From Polytrichum commune (Eukaryota; Streptophyta; Polytrichopsida; Polytrichales; Polytrichaceae), in the NCBI GenBank assembly GCA_950295325.1, contig OX485809.1, positions 744,001-808,000 of the forward strand: a stretch of DNA of 64,000 bases. Reading direction: 5' to 3'. Below are positions 1 to 10,876 of this stretch, in pieces. How positions within the stretch are numbered: the first letter of the stretch is position 1; every line of letters starts with the position of its first letter. Under the pieces are notes generated by a model that was not told where the DNA came from, did not search any database, and saw nothing but the letters and a program-made list of their open reading frames with translations. A program made the translations under genes and the position numbers.

Positions 1-332
1 ATAGATAATTTTAAAAATTATGATATTGTTCTATATATACATATCCATTGATAAGATCTTTTGTATTTTTTTTTGAAATTTTTAGTCATCTCCATTTTTT
101 CTAGTAATTTCTTTAGTTCAATTCTGCATCATTCTAGTTAGAAACGGTATGTTTTCTAGAAAAAACAAATTATCAATTTTGGTTATCAATTTTTACTATG
201 TAATAGATACCATGTATATGTACTCATAAATTTTTTTTGATAAAAGTTTGACCCATTTTGTTGATGCAACTTAGAAAAAGTAGATTTTTTTTGTTCGCAC
301 GTGGTTTTCAACTTGACAATGGAGTGACCTCC
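1..332. repeat. Dispersed AT-rich repeat, copy 1
   Basis: This stretch is strongly similar, in the same orientation, to about 54850-55197. Shared landmarks are a 'cattctagttagaaacgg' block, an 'accatttttactatgtaat'-like block, a 'tttgacccattttg' block and 'ttcaacttgacaatg' near the end. The partner lies inside a composite TIR element, so this is probably a transposon piece cut by the window edge. No coding potential was recognised. Confidence 0.6.
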
Positions 333-1420
333 CCGTGGTTTTACGACTCATTCATATACCATCATTCAAACACTAATTTCACATTGATTCCATCACAAAA
401 CACTACGAAAGTGAATTCATGCGTACCCAAGAAATGGTTTCCGATTTCATTTTGGTTTCTAATTTTGATAGTTGCAAAAGACCTGAAAAGTTGAATTCGG
501 AGTCGAATTGCCGTTGAACAAATCATTAGCTCGAGGACCTGCTTACACTGCTATGGTGACCGTGCACCATGACCACCGTTTTCTTAAATCTCTCGTTGGT
601 TCTGAATTGGGTGGCGGCCCCGTTTCGTTTTACACAAGGTCACCAAAAATCAGGCGACCATGTTAGAAAATGGATGAGAAAGTGACACGGAACTGCCACG
701 GAATCTTAGATGTCTTAAAATGGATAATATCTCGCGGTCACCTGGGCTATATGGCTCAAGAACCCAAATTTGTTATCTCAATAGGAAAGTAAGGTGACTT
801 TGGCATAAATCTCTTAATCATCCAAAGTAACATGTAATCTAAATAATCTTATTTTACTTTTTTTTTATAACAACCTTCACCAAAAACACTACGTCTCAGT
901 CTAAAGTCCACTTTACACTATATCCTACGACCGAGACCTTTGAGAAATGATTTAGGATTTTCTTGTGGTCGTGGACTTCAGATCGCCGACCATGACCATG
1001 AGAAACCCTAAATCATTCATTCCTCACGGCGTTTGGGCCACATGCACAAAAACGACCCGAAACGCTAAATCGACACTGAAAAGAGATTCGGTAACAACAT
1101 CATTCATCATAATAATGTTATGATGTAACAACGGCCACAGTTGCTTCATTTTCGAGTTGGTCAAAATCCACTGGAAAAAGATTGAAGTATGAGTGCGTGT
1201 GTGTGTGTCAACGCTGGTCACTTGCACTTTGAAATGATGCCGCATTTTGGGGGGCATTTAATGCCATCCGTACGTGAGGCCAGTGACATTGAAACTTTAT
1301 CCAGGGAGGGATAAAATTTTAAAGACCCAGAACAAAATAAAGGAACTCGAACATGCAGTAGCAGTGTCAGAGGTGGTGCACTCACAAGGTTTGACGGATG
1401 GGCCTTTGACAACATGATAA
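333..1420. other. Intergenic, no gene recognised
   Basis: No convincing coding region is visible. The stretch has short blocks resembling decayed MITE ends, such as 'actttacactata' near 910 and '...cggccccg' near 620. A short GT run lies at about 1197-1208. Confidence 0.4.
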
Positions 1421-2011
1421 CGGCCACTTCACACACGAGACTGAAGGCCCGTGACCATCGCAATCTAAGAGCTCTCGTTGGTCGAAAGGGCGGAGACCGT
1501 CCAAGTTCACTTCACACACGAACGTGAAGGCCTAAAGGTCCAAAGAAGACTTCATGGATGGAAAGTCTGCATGGAGTCTTACATGGCGGACTATGGATAA
1601 GGTTTCATGATCTTCTGGAATAGTCGTTAGGTCCACCTCTAAGAGATGGGCTTAGAGGTGGACTTGACGCAAATTCCGGGAGACCATGACTTTTTTGATA
1701 TATTTTTCCAACATGATGGATTGCAGGATAAATTGTAGGGCAAATTCTAGGACAGACAAACACTGCCTAGTAGTTGTCTCAAATTGATAGAGTTTGGGAC
1801 ATATTACGGTAAACCAAATCCTACCCTCGTTTTCCGCCAACAATATATGCAATGGTCTTGCAACATGGTCCATTCTCACTTCACACTATGCTTGAGGGCC
1901 CACGACTACATAAAATGGCTTTCCCAACACCCATGGTACAACCTTTGGATGAGAGTCAAGGGTCCTCACCATTATAAGGTCACGGCTCTTGGCTCGTGTG
2001 TGAAGTGGCCC
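1421..2011. mobile_element. Harbinger-like MITE, GGGCCACTTCACAC family
   Basis: A 591-bp element with imperfect terminal inverted repeats: cggccacttcacacac on the left and gtgtgtgaagtggccc on the right. It is flanked on both sides by TAA (1418-1420 and 2012-2014). A 3-bp TWA duplication with GGGCC-type ends is typical of PIF/Harbinger (Tourist) MITEs. There is no transposase. A 13-bp perfect hairpin (1631-1643 with 1651-1663) lies inside. The element matches 22057-22635 in inverted orientation and more distantly 55503-56015 and 58397-58889. Confidence 0.8.
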
Positions 2012-2208
2012 TAAGTTAACCGTGAATGCGACGACGACCACCACAGTTCAAACTTGCATGTTTGACAACAAGACAAAAATCTACTCACTCATGTGTCGGT
2101 CCCTTACTCCACATACCAGTGCTCGGGCAACAAGATGCTTGGAGATACCGGCCAAAGCTTTGCCAATATCAGTGAAGTTTATTTTTCTTCATCATAATGA
2201 CCGTTACA

Positions 2209-2377
2209 TCATAACATTATTCAGGTCCATAACAATGCTTTGCGGGACTGACAATATTCCAAATAGTATTCTTGGATATTCCCCACATTCAGACCGAATG
2301 TGGGGAATTTCCAGGAATACTACGTGGAATACTATCAGTCCCACAAAAGACTTTTATGAGTCTAAATAATGTTATGA
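2209..2377. repeat. Near-perfect long hairpin (foldback element)
   Basis: Two 82-nt arms (2209-2290 and 2296-2377) pair without gaps around a 5-nt loop (agacc). By eye about 67 of 82 positions match, and the innermost 10-12 bp are perfect. The outer ends read TCATAACATTATT. A related half-copy occurs at about 17545-17640, so this is more likely a foldback MITE than a unique gene. A primary small-RNA precursor cannot be excluded. Confidence 0.75.
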
Positions 2378-2776
2378 TAGAAGTTTGCCATAAGATATTG
2401 TAGAGAACTCTCTAGTTTAACGATTGAAAGTGTTCGAAACACAATTTCCACGTGAGACTTTGCAGATCCCAACTAATACGGTAATGACACTTGGCAAATA
2501 GATTTTTTTCAAAAAACACTTATTCTATGTTAAACCAGATAGGCTACTACTACTACCATGCTACTGCCCTTCAAAATGCATGAATAGATTATAAAGCGGT
2601 GTATTAACTTTGCGTGAATGCACATTTTGTGTGCATCATCGTGCCTGAAATTGAGTCACAAATTTTGCTTGAGTTATTGCTGCATGTAAGTTAAGCTTCG
2701 AATTTTTTTAACAACAATTGTGAAGGCTCCTGCCAGTTGGCAACATTACCAATAGAGGGGTGTGAAGTTTTATAAT

Positions 2777-3503
2777 CTAAGGTAGGCAACCCTTATTCGG
2801 TTATTTTTCTTATTAAAGTACTTATATTTGAGTGGTATGTGGTTTGGTATGGTTTCAAGAACGGATACCAGAAAGACACATGTTCAAAAGAGATTGGTTG
2901 CTTGCTTAGAACATGGTAAATGTTTTAGACTCATTAGGTCAGCAATATTGGGGGATTTATAGTAGAGGTGCTTATTCCCGATCATGATCCCATCGCCAAT
3001 TTATAGGGTATTGGAATTTTGATAAGGCTGGGATTGAATCTCGATCAAGTTGGAAGCAATAGTGCCATGACACATGTCATGGTTTTGAGTGCTAGAGTGA
3101 GGAGGAATAAGCAATTGAAATGGGCGGTTATGGCAGACGCTAGACATTGGTAATATATTTGGGTCAACTTTTGGCTTCAAAAATTCACAATAATTTCAAT
3201 TTAAGGAATAAAATTACCAAAAAATTGCAGTCCTCCTAATTTCTATCTTCCTACATGGGAAGAGTTTGCACTGCCTTATACTTTTCAATATCTAGTGCAA
3301 AATCTCTTAACTGATCGGTTATGGGTGCCTCTATTCTGTATGACCATTTAAATGAGATTCTTCACTTTGATAATGAATAAGATATTCATATGAGCTCCAA
3401 AAACTATGAGAAAAGTAGCTGCAACCTCAATTTAGAGTTGCCAACCAACTTGCATTAATCATGCTAGTTGAAAAATGTAACCATTTAAGACCCGTCTACC
3501 TTA
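2777..3503. mobile_element. TIR element, CTAAGGTAGG family, interrupted copy
   Basis: The left end reads CTAAGGTAGGCAACC and the right end GTCTACCTTA, preceded by 'gtaaccatttaagaccc'. The outer parts match 16428-16815 and 36491-36873 (both about 385 bp). This copy is about 340 bp longer because unrelated sequence lies between roughly 2960 and 3330, probably a nested insertion. No coding capacity and no clear target duplication were seen. Confidence 0.6.
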
Positions 3504-3693
3504 TCTCCCAATATCTAAGGTAATGGTAAACTTAGTTGCACTACTTTCATCAATGGTACCACATACCTTTATCCCAGATAGTGGACAAAGGTGATGAACT
3601 TCAAGTCCCGCATCTCAAAATGCAAGTGGCAAGTGTTTAATGTCCGCATGATGCCATTACATTCTACTCTTTGTGGTTCAATAGCTCCATTAA

Positions 3694-4212
3694 GGGCCGG
3701 TTCACATGGGGTCCTAAGTCCCACTCATATTCGCAAATCCCAACATGGAGCAAAAGTCCCAACTTTTGAGCCTCAAGAAACCATTAAAATATGGTTAGTT
3801 CTCATTAGAATCGGGTCTTGATTATTTTATGAAAAAGTGTTTGTGGGACTTGTGCTAAGAATTGGGTCTAGCTTTTTGCTCAATCTGTTTCTCAACACAA
3901 GTTCCAAGCCCCACCTCCATGTAGGCATCCATGTCATACTTGGGACTTGGGACTTAGGACTTGCAATGCCATATGAAGTAGTACATCCCGATTTCCATTT
4001 TCTCAATGGCTGAGATTGCATGGATTGACCTCAAGTGCCTTGGGGACTTAGGATCCCGTGTGAACCAGCCCCCGTGTAAAGTAATAATCGAGCTTAAGAT
4101 TCATAAGGCAAGTTGATTCAATTTGCATTTCATTCTTTTAGGTCTTTGAGACTGCCCGGATTGACCTCAAGTGAATTGGGACTTAGGACTCAGGGACTAT
4201 GTGAACCGGCCC
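3694..4212. mobile_element. Harbinger-like MITE, GGGCCGGTTCACAT family
   Basis: A 519-bp element beginning GGGCCGGTTCACAT and ending atgtgaaccggccc, flanked by TAA at 3691-3693 and 4213-4215. A second copy of the right terminus lies internally at about 4024-4073, indicating a tandem terminal duplication or a stacked copy. Non-coding. The TSD and GGGCC end suggest the PIF/Harbinger class. Confidence 0.75.
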
Positions 4213-4215
4213 TAA

Positions 4216-6540
4216 ATGTTGATCGTAACCCTTAAATGCTCATGCAACCCGAATTATGTCACCACCTATTAATTTAATGGTGTTCAAGACCCACTAGGTG
4301 GCAATCTACGTGGATGGAAGGTATCTACTAGTGTAGGGTAGTGCCCACCACCATGTGGACCAAAATAACATATAAAAACCTCATACTCCAAGCATGTAGG
4401 ACTTTTTGTTAGTTTTCCATTGCTTGTTTTGGGAGGAAGTTTCATGTGTTGCCCAAACGTGGGAGCCAATGTAGGAGCCAAATTTAGGAGCCAATAATTC
4501 TTCACATCCGATGTGCAATTTGGGTGGGGTTCTTTTTCCTAGGACACAATGACATTTGTGCACAACTTGAGCAGATGGATTTGGAAGAAGGAAAAAAACT
4601 AGTGCACACGTTACTTGCTCCATGTAAAGGGATAAATCTTCCAAAATGACCTCATGTGGCTCTCCAACTTTGATGGTGATGGACTTCATCTAAATTTGCG
4701 TATAAAAACCAAGTTTTGGGGAATAACTCACTTGTCATCCACATAGCATATTATGGCAAAGTTGTTAACTTTCTAAAAAAATTGGTATGACCGAAAATGG
4801 TCATGAAACGAAAAATTTTAGAGTTTTCTCTAGCTACCTCCCAAATGAAGACCATGTTCATATGTCAACCTGACCTATAAAATATGGTTTGACTGACTTC
4901 AAGGTGTAACATCCAAAAAAAAAAACAATGATAGTCTTGTTCACATCCATATGGTTGGATTTGGGGAAAGGAGAGTCTATTTGATTACATAACAAAATCA
5001 ATTAACATTGATGCTGGAAATGCCCGAAAATGGAATGTGAAGGCTCGAGCGTTTAGGGGTTAAGGATACAAATTTGTGATGCTTGTGTACAAACGGATTC
5101 TAGCATTTAGTGCTGAGGCACTAGCAATGCTGATAGCAAGCAACTTTGAAGATGTCATGGTGAAAAATCACGTTAGTAAGCAATGCTAGAACCAACACTT
5201 GAAGAGTCAGAGCCTACATAAGCATAGTTTATACCAAAAAAATTGGGCATAAGAGACAGGTAAGTAGAACATGAACAAGGGAGGAAAAAAGGAAAAGAAA
5301 AGATTAAAATGTGGATGAAACTCTTATTTGCACATATTTTCAAAACTCTACATCCATAGCTTTCTAATCGTGCTCCTAGACCCAGTAGAAGGGTGGGCGC
5401 CATGTGCCCTCAAAATGAGCTTCATAGTGGTGCACTATGTGTGTCAATTCTCCAAAATTTGTAACCAAAAATCTTTAGTTAATAACTAAATTGATTTATT
5501 TATGTATTTTCTCACCATGAGTTGTAATGGACTAGTTACAACAATTAGTTGGAATGGACAAATTTTCTCCTTGTGATACATCAAAAAAACTGTAAGTGTT
5601 TAACATAGATTGGACTATGTCCTGACTATGTGCTCAAAATTTGTTAACCATTCTAGGCTCAATAGTCAATATGATTAAAGGGACCTAAATGACCACTTAA
5701 TGTTCACAATTGACAAAGAACAAGATATTCATGTGAGCACCACGAATTATGAGAAAAATTGGATATTGCCATGACTTGGATTTTTTGTTAATCATCTCAC
5801 ATAAATCGTGTGTTTCATGTCCTATGAGAAGTGGATGCATAGCTAAGAAGTGTTCATTCGAAGCTTGCTTACCTTGGTATGAGAACTAGTTGAAACTCCA
5901 TCCACCAACTAAAGTTCCAAAACATACTCTCCATAAAAGAATGCAACCCAAACAAAGACATCATCATGAACAAGCTAACTATACATATTCAAAGCCTAGA
6001 AACCCAAACCTTGACCAAATTGGGGCCTACAGTACTAGCAATGCCATCAACAAGACTATGATGGCTTTTAGAATTATTCACCCAAATCAAAACTCACCAC
6101 ATGATCAAATTCCTACAACCTCCACCACAAGACTTCATATAGAAGTACCCTTACCTGAAGCTTGGTAAAACTTGATCAGTGTAAGAGAAAACGGTCTCCC
6201 ATTCACATAGTTGCAAGCAACACCGACATGAATATTTTATTTATTTATGAGAACTACACCTCTTCATACCTATTATTGTGGCCCACTATAATTTTGACAT
6301 ACCATGACAATTTTGGTCAATACAAATTTGCTTAACCCACACCACTTTTGAGCCCATGGTGTCATATATTCAACCCTAGGAATATGGAAGTCAATGTTTT
6401 CTTAAATAAAATAAAATAAAAAATGTATTAATATGGGCTAACATATAATATTAAAACAATATTTTGTAAAGAAATTAAATCAATATTTATTAATTTGTAA
6501 GCCACCCTAATTTTCAACCCACACATAAGCCAACCTACTG
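4216..6540. other. Intergenic, no gene recognised
   Basis: AT-rich sequence with no exon-like coding segment. Fragments of the CTAAGGTAGG repeat family recur around 5640-5830. Open frames here are short and lack recognisable domains. Confidence 0.4.
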
Positions 6541-6545
6541 TAAGT

Positions 6546-6960
6546 TAGATCTATCTTAAATGGTTACTTTTTTCAATTAGCCCACTTCTTCAAGGATAAG
6601 AAACACACAATAAATACAGCATGGTTAGCGTATCCAAATCCAAGTGGTAAACCACTTTCCTCATAATTTTTGCAGCTCATATGAATACCTCATAAAATAT
6701 GAAAGTGAGATTCTCATGCTCATTAAGTGGTCATATAGGTGTCCTTAACTATGTTGACTATTGAGCTTAGAATGGTTATCACATTTTGAGCACGCCGTAC
6801 TCCAATCTCTCTTACACGTGTCTTCTTGGAACCGCACCAAACCGCATACCACTCAAATATAGGTGTCAGATTAAGATAAGTAACCAAATAAGGGTTTCCC
6901 ATCATCAAGATTGAAGGATACCAAAAAGACACATGTTCGAAAGAGATTGGATTGCGTGTT
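6546..6960 (-). mobile_element. Degraded CTAAGGTAGG-family element, inverted copy
   Basis: It shares 'aaatggttactttttt', 'cctcataatttttgcagctcatatgaat'-like blocks and 'caaatataggtgtc' with 36491-36873, in the same order. The ends are too decayed to place precisely. Non-coding. Confidence 0.45.
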
Positions 6961-7160
6961 CAAAATACGATAACCATTCTAGATTCAACAGTCAGCATTA
7001 TTGAGGGGAAGCTTGTATGACCATTTATCAAGCATCAAACCTTTTATAGATACCATATGTAGAAGCTTAATCAATAAGAAGTGACCTCTAACTCTCGTGC
7101 TCTCAAGCTTGTGGATTTTCACCCATCATCACTCTCTCATCTTCTCATTATTTTGTAACA

Positions 7161-7388
7161 CGCTGAACGGGGAGAATTGACCGCTAGTTAGAGATGAACC
7201 AGTTGAGTTCGAGAAATAACCGGTTGAAGTTTAAGACTTTAGGAAAATTACCAATCATTTTAGAGGAATAAATGGAGTATACCTCAAATTAATAGAGAAA
7301 ATCCGGAAGATGTCATCAACATGTTACCGGTTGACTTGGAAACACTGGGATCTTGACCGATAATGCCCGAAAATCTCCTCGGACACTG
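7161..7388 (-). mobile_element. hAT-like MITE, CAGTGATCGGGGAGA family, copy A
   Basis: About 228 bp, related to 41224-41453 in inverted orientation. Ends read cgctgaacggggaga and tctcctcggacactg. Internal hallmarks 'aaccggttgaag' and 'cctcaaattaatag' are shared. No clear 8-bp duplication remains. TGTAACAC/GTGTTACA just outside made a solo LTR a possibility, but the family alignment puts the boundary inside these. Confidence 0.55.
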
Positions 7389-7526
7389 AAGGTGTTACAT
7401 ATAGATTGCAGAGATTCCGGTACTTACTGTTGGCGGAGGAGATGTCGGAATCTGGATGTTGCAGCTGACTCAAGCACGTCTCCGACATTGTGGGGCCTCC
7501 ACAGTGTCAAGACTTTAGAGCTTGGA

Positions 7527-7738
7527 CAATGAACGGGGAGAACCGACAACTAGATGAACCGGTGGAGTTTGAGAAATATGCGGTTGAAGTTGAAGAATTC
7601 AGGAAAAGCACCGATCGTTTTACAGGAATTTAGGGAATATACCTCAAATTAGTAAAAGAAACCGAAAGATGTAAACATGTGAACGGTTGGAAACGCTAGG
7701 ATCTCGACCGATTATGCCAAAAAATCTCCCCGGAATTG
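7527..7738 (-). mobile_element. hAT-like MITE, CAGTGATCGGGGAGA family, copy B
   Basis: About 212 bp with ends CAATGAACGGGGAGA and tctccccggaattg. The 8-bp flanks AGCTTGGA (7519-7526) and AGCTTGGG (7739-7746) match at 7 of 8 positions, as expected for an aged hAT target duplication. Same family as 7161-7388, 21849-22661 and 41224-41453. Confidence 0.6.
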
Positions 7739-7746
7739 AGCTTGGG

Positions 7747-8972
7747 GGAGGCAGCTACCCGCTTCCCCAGGCCCATGGATGCATATGAATCCATCTCCTC
7801 CGCCAACTCTTGAGCCTGCTTCTCATATTCCGCACTAGTTCATCATCTTACTCGCTGCCATAAATCACATTCTACCTTCTTACAGGTAGCCTTACAATAT
7901 ATTATAAGTGATCACTTCTCATTGGCGACTCCCCGGCTTCTTCTTCATCTTGCAGCTCCAGCAGTGGCGTGACAGTGATTAATGACGTTTCTTTGTGGTT
8001 GATTGGTAGTGCTCTCAAGTACGAGGTACCATCAGCGGTCTGATTCGGCTTGGTGCAGGATCAGAACAAATTAATCTTCTCTCGATCAACTCCACTCAGG
8101 AGCTGAATCAGTTTCGACTTCATCGTTTCCTGTGGCGCAGGTTCAATTCGTCTTCAATTGATTTCAAAGTCAGCTAGTGTTATCCTTGGTGATCATTGAC
8201 ATCTGATTGACATGCTGCTTTGAAGTAAAGGGAACTCAATGTCCAGTTTCCAGTTGCTAGTTGGTTCTGATGGCGAACACAGTCTGGAAATATTATCTCA
8301 CTTAGCTACTCTCCGTTCACCCCTATATTTTGAATAATGTGTGGAGTTTGTTCTCGGAATAGGAAGATTGAACATAAAGTCAGTGGGAACTTGATCAGTT
8401 CCATGAGAAGGACATTCATAGCATTATTAAGTGGAGGGATCGTGTTCTCTTAATTCCTAGAGATAATCTGAGTTGACTGCACTTCGATTCTAGAATAAAA
8501 GTGCAATACACAAACTCTTGCTTCAGTGCCAACCCAAATCCAAAGCGGATGGGAGTAGTTTTTACTAGGATTAGAAAGAGGAGATGCTTCAATAGGTGAG
8601 TGGCGTTCTCGTATAAGAGAAAGCTTCGAAAGGAGGATTCTCTGCGATTTCATGAAGAGACTTTTCTAGTGTAAAAATCTTGAGGACCAGTGCATTCCAG
8701 TTAGTGGCATGCACACATCGGGGACCTGTGCATTTTGCCAAGCTGGAATGCACTAGTCATATGTACAGGGCAATCACGCGTTGGAATGGACGAAAGTTCC
8801 TAGAGCGAAAATCCTCCCTACATTTTTTTTATGTTGGGTCGGAGACGTCTTTGACGTTGATGTGGCTTGCATGTGTGTGCACCCGGCGTGCAGTGCATTC
8901 TTCTTCTACTGTGAACAACATCGAGAATCGTGAACTTGCAGTTCGTGGATCGCCACCAGCCATATCGTAAAA
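7747..8972 (+). other. Possible promoter and untranslated leader of the zinc-ribbon gene
   Basis: This stretch is less AT-rich than the repeats around it and contains acceptor-like sites such as 'tcatcttgcag' (about 7955) and 'tttcctgtggcgcag' (about 8140). It lies directly upstream of the coding frame at 8973. No protein-coding exon was recognised. A transcribed, possibly spliced leader is inference only. Confidence 0.3.
8689..8754. repeat. Short inverted repeat
   Basis: Perfect 12-nt arms AGTGCATTCCAG (8689-8700) and CTGGAATGCACT (8743-8754) enclose a 42-nt loop, about 220 bp upstream of the zinc-ribbon start codon. The function is unknown; it could be chance or a leader structure. Confidence 0.5.
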
Positions 8973-9173
8973 ATGTTCCTATGCTTCGAGTGCGATGTAA
9001 AGCGTAAGGTGCTGAAGGCGAGGCCGGCGCCAGGCAAATGCAGTCGGTGTCGCGGCGGGGCGAGTCGAGCGGGGGTCCGTAGCATCTACCGCTTTTGCTA
9101 CATCCCCATCTTCTGCATTTACCGCAAGGAGGTCATCTGCACCCAATGCAAGACCCATCTCCACAACTACTAG
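8973..9173 (+). CDS. Small zinc-ribbon protein, 66 aa, intronless
   Basis: A 66-residue open frame starting at the ATG in 'cgtaaaaatgttcc'. Two CxxC knuckles are visible: C23-C26 (CSRC) and C56-C59 (CTQC), separated by a hydrophobic, aromatic-rich strand segment (IYRFCYIPIFCIY). Another Cys pair (C4, C7) sits near the start. The spacing and the 'IPIF' segment resemble short single-domain zinc-ribbon proteins (zinc-ribbon 15 type) found in many eukaryotes and bacteria; their biochemical role is unknown to me. No transmembrane helix is obvious. The frame stands alone between repeats, with a plausible leader upstream. Codon use and Cys spacing argue for a real gene, but nothing confirms expression. 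Confidence 0.6.
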   Translation: MFLCFECDVKRKVLKARPAPGKCSRCRGGASRAGVRSIYRFCYIPIFCIYRKEVICTQCKTHLHNY

Positions 9174-9631
9174 GCTACACAAATACATAAATTGTTGAGA
9201 GATTGGACATCTTAACCTCTTGGAGTATACTAGACATGAATGATGAGTTTTGTATTCAAGATTCAGACTTAACTCAGTGGGGAATGACCCATTGATTTTG
9301 GGAATGCGGTGTAATATTATGCAGCTAGTTGGGCATCATCATCCGCCACAAGAGCGACATGGCTTGATTTGTATTATATTCGTCAGATTTAGTGGTTATA
9401 AATGGAAGACTGTTATCAAATAGGTTAGTCAATGCAACATATAGATGCTTGGGAAATGGAGGCATTTGTTTGCACACATTTATGAGAGAGCAACTTTGTT
9501 CAAGGAGGTTTCTCCGTTGCACTGGTGCCATCACATTGTCAGAAGTTTTCACTTGAGCCTCGCTTTTTTCCTTTTTTTTTCCAATTCCCCATTTCCCTGA
9601 TTATTCATTTGGTTATGGCCAAAGAGGGGTA

Positions 9632-10167
9632 CTAGACCATTTATGGTATTTAGTGTTAGGTAAACTACTTGTGAAGGGCCTAAACTAGATGCCTAGAGGT
9701 CTCAAAGTGTCAAGTCCGCTAATTGCCAATACAATGTTATTCACCAACATGAGTAACTATTCTCAGTGAAATATAATACATTATGACATTTTGCGTAGCA
9801 CATTGGGAGGCTTGAGATGATAGGTTTGTGTTTTAGTATGCAAGGGGAAGATATTAGTGAGCATACTATCAACAAGTGTCTTGTATTTACATTTTAGTTT
9901 GTGTGAGGAAGATATTCTTCAGCATACCAAGTGACATCCTATGTGAACTTTAGTCAACTTGTAGACCATTGTGTAACATGGGCATACACCTCATAACACT
10001 ATTGAACATGCTCATGCCAAGATATTAGTAAGCGCACCGAAACACCAAATGTCATGAGGTGACACTAATGATGAAGTTGTTGATCATTTGTGGAACATAG
10101 CATATGCCTCAAATTAGGGTAAGTAATACTATTATGCATGTGACACTAAATACTATAAATGGTGTAG
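9632..10167. mobile_element. TIR element, CTACACCATTTATGG family, copy 1
   Basis: The left end ctagaccatttatggtattt and the right end aatactataaatggtgtag are imperfect inverted repeats about 535 bp apart. Inside are 'aagggcctaaactagatgcc' and repeated 'gtgacactaatgatgaagttg'-type blocks shared with 24461-24876 and 38860-39535. Non-coding; superfamily unassigned. Confidence 0.6.
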
Positions 10168-10383
10168 TGCCAATGAGAATTCAAGTTTTGATAAGGTACC
10201 AACACTGCACATGGCTAGTTCATTTTATAAAGCCTCAATCTTCCTCTTGTCAATTCCGCACCCCATTCTACACACCTTCAAGTGCTATTAAAAAAAAAAG
10301 GTGATACTATTTCAACACCGGTCCTAACCTACCACTCATTGGTGTCAAATCCCTTGAGGTCAGAGGGGCCCAGCCTCAAGGTG

Positions 10384-10698
10384 TCATACAGAGGGATTTA
10401 AGATTACACTAAGAATATTTATGCAAGAGTGCAAAAGAATTTTCTTGCTATGCAAATCTTGGAAACATTTAAGAGTGAAGGTCACATGGTGAGAATTGAT
10501 AAAAAAATCTTGGATTGTTTGGCTTTCTTGTCCATGTTGGCCAAGCACCACAATATACTGACCACGGGAAGCCTTATTTCCCTCCACTGCTCTCCCTGAG
10601 ACGCCTAAATCTTTTACTGCCAATGAACAATTTGTTGGACTCATCAAGAAGATCACCATACTGAGCAACCATGAAAAGAAAGTGAATCTCTTAATCAT
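10384..10698 (-). pseudogene. Orphan frame resembling signal peptide plus subtilase I9 propeptide
   Basis: From the ATG at 10698 (minus strand) the frame reads a signal-peptide-like start (MIKRFTFFSWLLSMVIFLMS) followed about 30 residues later by GQYIVVLGQHGQE and ISNSHH-like residues (actually INSHH). 'YIV.LG.H...HH' is the pattern of the inhibitor I9 propeptide of plant subtilisin-like proteases. No S8 catalytic domain (Asp, His, Ser motifs) is visible on the same strand in the next 1.5 kb. It begins about 180 bp beyond the stop of the UFD1-like gene and could lie in that gene's 3' UTR. Best read as a captured exon or pseudogene fragment; chance similarity is possible. Confidence 0.3.
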
Positions 10699-10876
10699 AT
10701 TGACAACACACATTGGTTGTCAACCCCATCTTTACACAACGGCGTATCAGCTTACAACAAGGAGGCTTCTCCATGTACAAATCGATTTGATCCAGGAGAT
10801 ACAAACGATTTCAGTAATAAAAATAATTGTCAGCCATTCAACAGCTTTGAATTGCTGAGTACTCTAAAAGAATGTC

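Noticed and set aside
7155-7395. Solo LTR suggested by TGTAACAC...GTGTTACA boundaries
   Set aside because: The interior aligns with the hAT-like MITE family whose borders lie inside these sequences, and the TGTAACAC/GTGTTACA are inverted rather than a direct duplication with an LTR pair.
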